Source: JBEKCP01 sp050014815 (GTDB lineage Bacteria > Planctomycetota > Planctomycetia > Pirellulales > Thermoguttaceae). Taken from it: DNA of 28,551 nt. The first letter of the stretch is position 1; the number at the start of each line of letters is the position of its first letter. The position numbers were made by a program, and so were the translations under genes. Below are positions 8,474-15,262 of this stretch, one piece after another. The DNA lies in NCBI GenBank assembly GCA_050014815.1, contig JBEKCP010000012.1, forward strand, positions 1-28,551, given 5' to 3'. Below the pieces are notes generated by a model. That model was given only the letters and a program-made list of their open reading frames with translations, searched no databases and was not told the DNA's origin.

Positions 8474-9583
8474 TCAACGGGCTTGCCCGCCGCCGGCGGT
8501 TTCGCCGCCGCCGTCGCGGCCTTCCAGGACGGCCTGGATCAGCAGCGGCCAGGCGATGGTGGCGTCGCAGTGGACCTCGGCGAACCGGCCGCCCTCCTCG
8601 ATGCTGAGGAACTTGCCCCAGGAGACGCCCTCGGCATAGGTGCAGCCGCTCAGGCCGCCCCAGTGGGCCGGCTCGGGGCAGAGCCTCACGCCGTACTGGA
8701 AACGCGGGACCGGGAGCTTCGAGCCCAGCCGCATGTTGACGACATCGTTGAGCGGGCCGACCTGCTGGGCCCAGTTCCGCGGCACGCCGCCGCCGATCGT
8801 GAAGATGCCCAGCCGCTTCGCCCGATGAATCCGCCGCGTGTAGTCGAACAGGTCGAGGAACGGATTCAGCGGCGGCGGGTCCGCGGCAAACAGGGCTTCC
8901 GGATCCTGCTCGGGCACGGTGCCCGGGTCCCCGGCCATCCGCCGGGCCAGGAAGTGCGCGGCCACGTCCAGGCCCAGCTCCGAGTCGGTAAAGGCCGGCA
9001 CGTAGACCGGCACCTCCAGCCGGAACGCCGTGCCGAGGATACTGGGCACCTGGCCCTGTTCGACGAGCCGGCGGCCGATCTCGCGGTTGATCTGCCATGA
9101 GCCCAACGGCTGCGACCAGTCGAGGCCCTCCAGGACCTGGCTGACCAGTTCCTGGGCATGCCAGAGGTTGGCCTCCATTTCGAGCGTGTCGTAGACGCGG
9201 TTATAGCCCCACTGGAAGAGCTGTTGGTCGGAGACCCGCGGATCGTACTTGTAGTGGACGCAACCGATGGCCTCGGAGAGGCCGTGGGCAAGGACCGCCC
9301 CGGTCGAGACGATCAGGTGGGCCAGGCCGGCCTCCATCATCCGGCAGAGCACCAGGCCCATCTTGGCCACGCTCATCGCGCCGGAAACGGTGACGACGAT
9401 CGTACAGTCGGGATCGTCGGCCATGGCCCGGAGCACATGGTAGGCCTCGCCGAGTTCCCGGCCTCCGAAGGCCGTTTTCGACATCTGCTCCATCAAGCGG
9501 GCCAGTCCGGTGGTCGGGCCCGGATCCAGGGGCTCGAGCGGTTCGAGGCCGTCGTTGCGACCGTCGTGCAGGGTTCGCGTCAT
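8474..9583 (-). CDS. Deoxyhypusine synthase-like protein (probable aminobutyl transferase)
   Basis: A 369-residue member of the deoxyhypusine synthase (DHS) family. The NAD-binding elements (IVSTGAVLAHGLSEAIG, about 91-107; PAFTDSELG, 196-204; TIGGGVPRN, 262-270) and the active-site segment EGVSWGK (318-324) with the catalytic lysine K324 (equivalent to Lys329 of human DHS) are all present. Eukaryotic and archaeal DHS modify eIF5A/aIF5A, which bacteria lack. Bacterial members are instead linked to homospermidine formation, and plant homospermidine synthase evolved from DHS, so an NAD-dependent aminobutyl transfer to a small amine is the likely reaction. The acceptor cannot be read from sequence. 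A Shine-Dalgarno GGGAG sits 7 nt before the ATG. It diverges from a true bacterial homospermidine synthase at 9835. Confidence 0.88.
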   Translation of the reverse strand: MTRTLHDGRNDGLEPLEPLDPGPTTGLARLMEQMSKTAFGGRELGEAYHVLRAMADDPDCTIVVTVSGAMSVAKMGLVLCRMMEAGLAHLIVSTGAVLAHGLSEAIGCVHYKYDPRVSDQQLFQWGYNRVYDTLEMEANLWHAQELVSQVLEGLDWSQPLGSWQINREIGRRLVEQGQVPSILGTAFRLEVPVYVPAFTDSELGLDVAAHFLARRMAGDPGTVPEQDPEALFAADPPPLNPFLDLFDYTRRIHRAKRLGIFTIGGGVPRNWAQQVGPLNDVVNMRLGSKLPVPRFQYGVRLCPEPAHWGGLSGCTYAEGVSWGKFLSIEEGGRFAEVHCDATIAWPLLIQAVLEGRDGGGETAGGGQAR

Positions 9584-9627
9584 GATCGGGCTCCCGAGCG
9601 GTGGCTGGCAGACCTCCAGGGAACTCC

Positions 9628-9656
9628 ATTTCAGGGGCCGGGGCTGGTTTTGTCAA
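9628..9656 (-). promoter_or_regulatory. Promoter for the DHS-like gene
   Basis: Perfect TTGACA (9651-9656, minus strand), a 17 bp spacer, then TGAAAT (9628-9633, 4 of 6). It stands back to back with the promoter of the homospermidine synthase gene; the two -35 boxes are 28 bp apart. Confidence 0.55.
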
Positions 9657-9684
9657 GGCGGGCGGTGAGGCAGGGGTGAAATAC

Positions 9685-9713
9685 TTGACGAGCGGGAGAC
9701 TTATTGGCACAAT
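9685..9713 (+). promoter_or_regulatory. Promoter for homospermidine synthase and downstream polyamine genes
   Basis: TTGACG (9685-9690), a 17 bp spacer, then CACAAT (9708-9713). Transcription would begin near 9720, which places the long palindrome 9736-9815 in the untranslated leader. Confidence 0.5.
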
Positions 9714-9735
9714 CGTGGTTTCGGTTGCAATCGCC

Positions 9736-9815
9736 GTTTAGCGGGCGGGCTTGCCCGCCGTGCGGCACGCGGAAGAACCCTTGCGCTACTCGGCGGGCAA
9801 GCCCGCCCGCTAAAC
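9736..9815. repeat. Perfect 25 bp palindromic repeat element (GTTTAGCGGGCGGGC family)
   Basis: The arm at 9736-9760 begins GTTTAGCGGGCGGGC and is exactly complementary to 9791-9815, with a 30 nt spacer. Each arm itself contains the small hairpin GGCGGGC-TT-GCCCGCC. Close relatives are at 11308-11380 and 27213-27287, and a half unit is at 6716-6740. It ends 19 bp before the homospermidine synthase ATG. Confidence 0.9.
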
Positions 9816-9834
9816 TCGTTCCTCCGGCAGAACC

Positions 9835-11298
9835 ATGACGGCCATGCTCCCGTTCCGCGGCAAAGTCTTGTTCTTGGGATTCGGCGCGGTTGCCCGCTGC
9901 ACCCTGCCGATCTTCATTGGGCACGTGCAGGCCCGGCCGGAAGACATCACGCTCGTGGACTTTGAGGATGAGGCCCAGCGCCTCCGGCCCTGGACGGACC
10001 AGGGGGTTCACTTCGTCCGCCAGCGGGTCACCTCGGAGAACCTTGGGGCGGTGCTCGGCCGGTACCTCGGGGCGGGGGACCTCCTGATCGACCTGGCCTG
10101 GAACATCGACTGTTGCGAACTGCTGGCGTGGTGCCACGAGCACGGCGTCCTGTACGTCAACACGTCGGTCGAGGTTTGGGACCCGTACGCGGGCGCCGCA
10201 GAGCAACACCCGACCGAGCGGACGCTCTATTGGCGGCACATGAACATCCGGCGGCTCGTGGCAAGCTGGAGCGAGCCCGGGGCCACCGCCGTGCTGGAGC
10301 ACGGGGCCAATCCCGGCCTGATCTCCCACTGGACGAAGCAGGGATTGGTGGACATCGCCGAGAACCTGCTGGCCGACGGCCGGCTGAAGGGCGCGGACGC
10401 CGAAGAGGTTCGGCACCTGGTCGACCATTGCACCTTCAACCGGCTGGCCAGGAAACTGGGCGTCCGGGTCATCCACTGCAGCGAGCGGGACACCCAGATC
10501 ACCGACCGTCCCAAGCAAGTCGACGAGTTCGTGAACACCTGGTGCATCGAGGGCTTCCGCGAAGAAGGGATCACGACGGCCGAGATGGGCTGGGGAACCC
10601 ACGAAAAACAACTTCCCAATCTGGCCTACCAACACGCCGACGGACCGAGAAACCAGATTTGCCTCGCCCGCATGGGCATCAACACCTGGGTCCGCTCCTG
10701 GGTCCCGTACTATTCGATCCACGGCATGGTGGTGCGGCACGGCGAGGCCTTCACGATTTCCGACTTCCTGACCGTCCGGGAGGGGGACCGGGTCGTATAC
10801 CGCCCGACCGTCCATTACGCCTATTGCCCCTGCGACTCGGCCATCGTGTCGCTCCAGGAGATGCGGGGGTACAACTACAAGCTCCAGCCGAAGGCGCGGA
10901 TCCTGACCGACGAGATCACCAGCGGCGCCGATATCCTGGGGGCCTTGATCATGGGCCACCCCTACAAGAGCTGGTGGACCGGCAGCAACCTCTCGATCGA
11001 GGAGTCGCGGGGGCTCCTGCCCCACCAGAATGCCACCACGATGCAGGTGGCCGTCTCGGTCGTGGCCGCGGCGATGTGGATGATCGAGAACCCGCGGCGG
11101 GGCGTGTGCGTGCCGGAGGACCTGCCGCACGACTACGTCCTGCCGATCGCGGCCCCCTGCCTGGGCCAATCCCTGTCGATCCCGGCCGACTGGACGCCGC
11201 TGGCGGACATGGACCATTCGTTCGACAGGAGCTCCGGCCGGGACCTCGACCTGGCGGACCCCTGGCAATTCAAGAATTTCCTGGCGGACGGGGCCTGA
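9835..11298 (+). CDS. hss: Homospermidine synthase (bacterial type)
   Basis: A 487-residue bacterial homospermidine synthase of the saccharopine-dehydrogenase-like fold. It is predicted to join two putrescines into sym-homospermidine with NAD as prosthetic group (EC 2.5.1.44). The N-terminal Rossmann motif LFLGFGAVARC (12-22) is followed by the conserved segments VNTSVEVWDPY (108-118), VLEHGANPGLISHW (153-166), FVNTWCIEGF (232-241) and EMGWGTHE (250-257). Length is close to the roughly 480 residues usual for the family. Start at ATG 9835; no strong Shine-Dalgarno is visible, and a second ATG lies three codons later. It heads a plus-strand set of polyamine genes (decarboxylase at 11407, arginine decarboxylase at 12563) and diverges from the DHS-like gene. 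Confidence 0.93.
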   Translation: MTAMLPFRGKVLFLGFGAVARCTLPIFIGHVQARPEDITLVDFEDEAQRLRPWTDQGVHFVRQRVTSENLGAVLGRYLGAGDLLIDLAWNIDCCELLAWCHEHGVLYVNTSVEVWDPYAGAAEQHPTERTLYWRHMNIRRLVASWSEPGATAVLEHGANPGLISHWTKQGLVDIAENLLADGRLKGADAEEVRHLVDHCTFNRLARKLGVRVIHCSERDTQITDRPKQVDEFVNTWCIEGFREEGITTAEMGWGTHEKQLPNLAYQHADGPRNQICLARMGINTWVRSWVPYYSIHGMVVRHGEAFTISDFLTVREGDRVVYRPTVHYAYCPCDSAIVSLQEMRGYNYKLQPKARILTDEITSGADILGALIMGHPYKSWWTGSNLSIEESRGLLPHQNATTMQVAVSVVAAAMWMIENPRRGVCVPEDLPHDYVLPIAAPCLGQSLSIPADWTPLADMDHSFDRSSGRDLDLADPWQFKNFLADGA

Positions 11299-11307
11299 CG
11301 GCAACAG

Positions 11308-11380
11308 GTTGTTTAGCGGGCGACCATGCGTGGCATGGTGCCCTGCCCGCCGCGGCGGGCAAGCCCGCCCGCTAAACAAC
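11308..11380. repeat. Chimeric palindromic repeat element between hss and the decarboxylase
   Basis: Outer arms GTTGTTTAGCGGGCG (11308-11322) and its complement (11366-11380) match the family at 9736-9815. Inside, the left inner hairpin has been replaced by ACCATGC-GTG-GCATGGT (11323-11339), and a TGCCCGCC-GC-GGCGGGCA hairpin (11344-11361) follows. It occupies most of the 108 bp gap between the two genes and could set their relative expression. Confidence 0.85.
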
Positions 11381-11406
11381 CCCAAAATGGAGATGAATCC
11401 GAAGCA

Positions 11407-12546
11407 ATGTTGCACGAGACGATGCTGAAAAAACTGGCCGCGGAGCACGGCACGCCGCTGTTCGTAGTGGACCACGAGGTCCTCCGCCGCAATTACGCGA
11501 GGTTCAAGCGATGCCTGCCGCGGGTCCAGGCCTACTACGCGGTCAAGGCGAATCCCGACCCGGCCATCGTCAAGACGCTCTACGACGCGGGGGCGAGCTT
11601 CGACGTCGCCTCCATGCCCGAGTTCCAAATCGTCTATGAGAACATCCGCTCGCTGCCGGAAACCCAGCGGCAGGACTTCATCTGGGACAAGATCATCTAC
11701 GCCAACCCGATCAAGGACGAGAAGACGCTCATCGAGCTGGACCCCTACAAGCCGCTGGTGACGTACGACAACCTGGACGAGATCCAGAAGGTGCAGCGGT
11801 TCGCCCCGCACGCCGGCCTGGTCCTGCGGATCAAGGTCCCCAACACGGGGGCGATGGTGGAGCTGTCGTCGAAGTTCGGGGCGGCGCCGGGCGAGGCGGT
11901 CGACCTGATCCGCGCCGCCCACGACGCCGGACTCGTGGTCGAGGGGCTGAGCTTCCACGTCGGCAGCCAGACGACCAACCCGGACAACTACGTGCAGGCG
12001 CTGGCGATCGCCTCCGAGCTGTTCCGCGAGGCGCGGCTGCGGGGGTTCGAGAAGCTGAACCTCCTGGACATTGGCGGCGGCTTCCCCGCCCCCTACGATG
12101 CGACCGTCCGCCCCTTCGAGGACCTCGCCCGGCTGCTCTCCAGCGAGATCCGGCGGCTCTTCCCCCCGCGGATCGAGATCCTCGCCGAGCCGGGGCGGTT
12201 CCTCGTGGCCACCGCCGCCACGGCCGTCGTCAAGATCATCGGCACGGCCCTCCGCGACGGAAAACGCTGCTACTATATCAACGACGGCGTCTACCACACG
12301 TTTTCCGGCATCATCTTCGACCATTGCCAGTACCATCTGCGGGCCTTCAAGCGCGGACCCACCCAGATTTCCTCGGTGTTCGGCCCGACGTGCGACGCGC
12401 TGGACACCATCTCGCTGGCCGAGAACCTGCCGAACCTCCGGATGGGCGACCTCCTGCTGAGCCGGAACATCGGCGCCTACAGCCACGCCTCGTCGACCTG
12501 GTTCAACGGATTCCCTCCGGCCAAAGTGCTGCACATCAACCAATGA
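11407..12546 (+). CDS. Ornithine decarboxylase-type PLP enzyme (alanine-racemase fold)
   Basis: A 379-residue group IV decarboxylase with an N-terminal PLP-binding barrel and C-terminal beta domain. K47 in YYAVKANP is the PLP-binding lysine, SFHVGSQ (182-188) and DIGGGFP (221-227) bind the cofactor, and EPGR (261-264) holds the phosphate. The C-terminal FGPTCDALD (325-333) carries C329, the cysteine that completes the partner subunit's active site in ornithine and lysine decarboxylases. This motif favours ornithine (or lysine) over diaminopimelate or carboxynorspermidine as substrate. Product would be putrescine for the homospermidine synthase encoded upstream. Start at ATG 11407; an upstream ATG at 11326 lies within the repeat element and was rejected. 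The arginine decarboxylase gene begins 16 bp after its stop. Confidence 0.88.
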   Translation: MLHETMLKKLAAEHGTPLFVVDHEVLRRNYARFKRCLPRVQAYYAVKANPDPAIVKTLYDAGASFDVASMPEFQIVYENIRSLPETQRQDFIWDKIIYANPIKDEKTLIELDPYKPLVTYDNLDEIQKVQRFAPHAGLVLRIKVPNTGAMVELSSKFGAAPGEAVDLIRAAHDAGLVVEGLSFHVGSQTTNPDNYVQALAIASELFREARLRGFEKLNLLDIGGGFPAPYDATVRPFEDLARLLSSEIRRLFPPRIEILAEPGRFLVATAATAVVKIIGTALRDGKRCYYINDGVYHTFSGIIFDHCQYHLRAFKRGPTQISSVFGPTCDALDTISLAENLPNLRMGDLLLSRNIGAYSHASSTWFNGFPPAKVLHINQ

Positions 12547-12562
12547 AACGGGGAGAATCGTA

Positions 12563-13117
12563 GTGAGCGAACCGTTGGTTCCCAGAGAATGCTTCTTTAC
12601 GCAAGGCGTCGGCAAGCACCGCAACCAGCTCCAGAGCTTCGAGTTGGCGCTGCGCGACGCCGGCATCGAAATGTGCAACCTGGTCCGCGTGTCGAGCATC
12701 TTCCCGCCGCACTGCAAGGTCATCTCGAAGAACCAGGGCCTCACGAAGCTCCAACCGGGCGAGGTGACCTACGTGGTGCTGGCGGAGGAATCCACCAACG
12801 AGCCCTCGCGGCTGGTCGGAGCGGCCATCGGCCTGGCCCTGCCCGCCGCCGGCCACCAGTACGGATACATCAGCGAGCACCACGGTTACGGCATGACCGA
12901 GCAGCGGCTCCGCGATTTCGTCGAAGACATCGCCGCCACGATGCTCGCCACGACGCTGGGCATCGAGTTCGACCCCGAAACCGCCTACGATCAGCGGAAA
13001 GAGATCTACCACATGTCGGGCAAGATCATCAAGACCCGCGCCTGCGCCCAGACGGCCGAAGGCGACAAGAAGGGCCTCTGGACCACGGTCATTGCCGCCG
13101 CCGTGCTGCTGGTGTGA
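12563..13117 (+). CDS. pdaD: Pyruvoyl-dependent arginine decarboxylase
   Basis: A 184-residue PvlArgDC, which converts arginine to agmatine using a pyruvoyl group made by self-cleavage. The cleavage site is the serine pair in NLVRVSSIFPPHC (S44/S45), matching VSSI in the Methanocaldococcus enzyme; the glycine-rich end of the beta chain and GYGMTEQRL are also conserved. Start is GTG at 12563, supported by GGGGAG 8 nt upstream and 16 bp after the preceding stop. The product agmatine is the substrate of the agmatinase at 5808-6683, so this gene provides the arginine branch into putrescine while the preceding gene provides the ornithine branch. Confidence 0.93.
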   Translation: MSEPLVPRECFFTQGVGKHRNQLQSFELALRDAGIEMCNLVRVSSIFPPHCKVISKNQGLTKLQPGEVTYVVLAEESTNEPSRLVGAAIGLALPAAGHQYGYISEHHGYGMTEQRLRDFVEDIAATMLATTLGIEFDPETAYDQRKEIYHMSGKIIKTRACAQTAEGDKKGLWTTVIAAAVLLV

Positions 13118-13124
13118 GGGGGAA

Positions 13125-13286
13125 GGGATTGGGGATTGGGGATTGGGGGAAGACGGTGCAGTCTTGGTTCGGAACTGGCTGAACAGCGGTCACGTGCAAG
13201 ATGGAGTCGAAAAAGCGGAGTTCCCAATCCCCAATCCCCAATCCCCAATCCCCAATCCCCAATCCCCAATCCCCAATCCCCAATCC
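13125..13286. repeat. Oppositely oriented GGGGATT/AATCCCC heptanucleotide arrays
   Basis: About three GGGGATT units (13125-13149) face nine uninterrupted CCAATCC units (13224-13286) across 74 bp of unique sequence. The arrays could pair as a long stem. They fill the space between the converging arginine decarboxylase (stop 13117) and TIGR03790 (stop 13289) genes and could act as a bidirectional terminator. The period resembles the short tandemly repeated heptanucleotides known from cyanobacteria. Confidence 0.9.
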
Positions 13287-13288
13287 CC

Positions 13289-15139
13289 TCAGTCTTTCGC
13301 GTCCTTGACAAGTACTTCCAACGGCTTCGAAAAGACGTTGCTCTGCGGGCCCTCGGAACCGAACCCCACGACCTGGAGCCGGACGGGTCCGGCGCCGAGC
13401 GCCGATGCCTTGATCTCGACCCGGCCCTCCGCGCCGGCGATCTTCGCGATAATCCGCGGTCCCTGGAGCACGCCGATATCGAGGCACCGCGGGGCCCGGG
13501 CCACCAGCACCAACGGCGCGTGGGGGGTGACGGCGGGCTGCGGGAGCGCCTCGACCGTAATCGTTCGCCCGTGATTGGCGGTGCTGATCTCCACGATCCG
13601 CCGTCCCTGCGACCGGATGGGCCCCCGCTGGACCGCCACAACCCGCAATTCGTGATAGCCGTCGGGCAGCCGGCCGGTGTCCAAGTCGAGCGTGCCGGAG
13701 GGCGGGCATTGCGCCACGCGCACGCCGTCGACGAACAGCTCGAAGTGATCGACCTCCGACTTTGGCGAAGAGAATCGGGCGGACGGCTGGAGCCGGACCC
13801 GGCCTTGGACCGCGGCCCCCGCCGAGACCCCGGCGACCGAGACCTCCGGGATGTCTGCCCAGGGCCGGCACAGCGGATCGCCCACGATGAGCAATTGGTA
13901 CGGGCACATCACCGACTGGTAGAAGGCCTCGGCGACGGTCGAGCCCCGCGCATAGTGGACGTGCATCATGGGCGAGGGGAACTTGTCGGCCAGGGCGTAG
14001 GGCTCGATCACCGTGCCGCTGGCCGCTGCGGCGCCGTAGCGGAGGAACTCCGAAAGCGGCGTCTGCGAGGCCCCCGTGTTCATCTCTCCGCCGCAACTGG
14101 TGAAGTGCTCGCAGATTGCCCCGGGCAAGATCGTGCTGTGCGACGACTTCCAGTCGAAGTCCGCAATGCCGAGCATCGCGCCCTGGACGTCGTCCTTGTC
14201 CATGGGCATGACCCCGGGCAGAATCTCGGCCCGGACACCCAGGTCGCCGAGTGCCCGGACCGCCGCCGGGAAGGCGTCCTTGCGGACCTGGGAGCGGACG
14301 TCGGGGTTTTCCAGGAAGTAGATCGTGCCGGCCGGATGGGTGCCGTCGGCGGCGGCGCTGCGTTTGAGGTAGTCGAGCACCTCCTGGCGGGAATTGCCCC
14401 GCCCGGACGTCACGCCCAGCATCATCGAAAGCATGTAAGTGCGTCCGCCGGAAGCGACCGGCTCGCCCCGCGGCCCATAGACCACCGTACTGGAAAAGGC
14501 CTGCGTGCCGTCGGACGGAGGGACGGTGGCCGACCGAACATACCAGTTGCTCCGCCGCTCGAAGTAGATCGGGTGACCCGCAAGCACCGGTTGCCATAAG
14601 TACGTCAAGCCGTTGAGCGATCCCACCGGCTTTAGGAAGTACGGCCACGCCGCCTTCTTCTCTTTTTCCTCCGGTTTTCCCTTCTCGGCCGACTGGTCGT
14701 CCTTGCCGGCGGCGGGCTTCTCCAGAGACTTCATGAACCGTTCGACGTCCTTGTCCAGACGGATCCCCCAAGGAAAGTCGGCCGAGTAGATCACGTAGTC
14801 GATCTGCCGGTTCGGACGCGTCACGCCGGCTGCCTCGAACACGGGGATCAGGATCTTCTTCCGGAAGGTCTCGACGTCGGTGGTCTCGGCCTTCGGGTCC
14901 CACGGCACGTAGACGGTATTGCTCGCGGGGATCCGGCGGATGGCGGCATAGTAGTTGCCAATGGCCAGCGAGTCCGGGCTGTCCGGATTCACCACCAGCA
15001 GGACGTTTTCCGGCCCACCCCCGGCCCAGGCGGCAGACGAGAGGACGCTCCCAAGAAGGATGGCCAACACCGCCGCCGCTTGCGGCTTCGCAGGGTAAAC
15101 TGCCGCCGGATTGATCTTCGGCAAGAGATCACGATACAT
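13289..15139 (-). CDS. Exported TIGR03790-family protein
   Basis: A 616-residue secreted protein of the uncharacterised TIGR03790 family. A signal peptide runs to about residue 39 (hydrophobic AAAVLAILLGSVLSSAAWA). Family-typical segments are VLLVVNPDSPDSLAIGNYY, IDYVIYSADFPWGI, TYMLSMMLGVTSGRG, MNTGASQTPLSEFLRYGAA and YQLLIVGDPLCRPWA. A Lys/Glu-rich insertion lies near residues 130-155. The last third (from about 430) looks like added beta-sandwich domains. No catalytic site can be named. The ATG at 15139 has no strong Shine-Dalgarno; a -10-like TATTAT is at 15186-15191 on this strand. It is transcribed divergently from the Gfo/Idh/MocA gene, so shared control is possible. Confidence 0.85.
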   Translation of the reverse strand: MYRDLLPKINPAAVYPAKPQAAAVLAILLGSVLSSAAWAGGGPENVLLVVNPDSPDSLAIGNYYAAIRRIPASNTVYVPWDPKAETTDVETFRKKILIPVFEAAGVTRPNRQIDYVIYSADFPWGIRLDKDVERFMKSLEKPAAGKDDQSAEKGKPEEKEKKAAWPYFLKPVGSLNGLTYLWQPVLAGHPIYFERRSNWYVRSATVPPSDGTQAFSSTVVYGPRGEPVASGGRTYMLSMMLGVTSGRGNSRQEVLDYLKRSAAADGTHPAGTIYFLENPDVRSQVRKDAFPAAVRALGDLGVRAEILPGVMPMDKDDVQGAMLGIADFDWKSSHSTILPGAICEHFTSCGGEMNTGASQTPLSEFLRYGAAAASGTVIEPYALADKFPSPMMHVHYARGSTVAEAFYQSVMCPYQLLIVGDPLCRPWADIPEVSVAGVSAGAAVQGRVRLQPSARFSSPKSEVDHFELFVDGVRVAQCPPSGTLDLDTGRLPDGYHELRVVAVQRGPIRSQGRRIVEISTANHGRTITVEALPQPAVTPHAPLVLVARAPRCLDIGVLQGPRIIAKIAGAEGRVEIKASALGAGPVRLQVVGFGSEGPQSNVFSKPLEVLVKDAKD

Positions 15140-15212
15140 AATGGCTCGATTCACAAGTGGAATGTGCGACGGCGAATTCCCTTTGATAATACGGCCAGGC
15201 GGACCCAACGGA

Positions 15213-15240
15213 TAGACGGGCGAGCGATTCAGGCTATAAT
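15213..15240 (+). promoter_or_regulatory. Promoter for the Gfo/Idh/MocA gene
   Basis: A perfect TATAAT (15235-15240) is preceded, after a 16 bp spacer, by TAGACG (15213-15218, 4 of 6 to TTGACA). Transcription would begin near 15247, only about 16 nt before the TTG start codon. Confidence 0.5.
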
Positions 15241-15262
15241 CTTGGTTGGGAAAGGAAGTATC

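Noticed and set aside
8474..9583. Calling this gene a genuine deoxyhypusine synthase acting on eIF5A
   Set aside because: Bacteria lack eIF5A/aIF5A, and the context is polyamine synthesis; only family membership is claimed.
11326..11406. Upstream ATG extending the decarboxylase by 27 codons
   Set aside because: The extension is encoded by the palindromic repeat and resembles no family N-terminus.
9631..12744. Very long open frame (over 1,000 codons) on the minus strand opposite hss and the decarboxylase
   Set aside because: It is antisense to two clearly recognised enzymes, its translation has no family motifs, and it arises from the GC-rich third codon positions of the real genes.
13224..13286. 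Regular repeat array that might be read as CRISPR
   Set aside because: Units are 7 bp with no spacers, and no cas gene is present.
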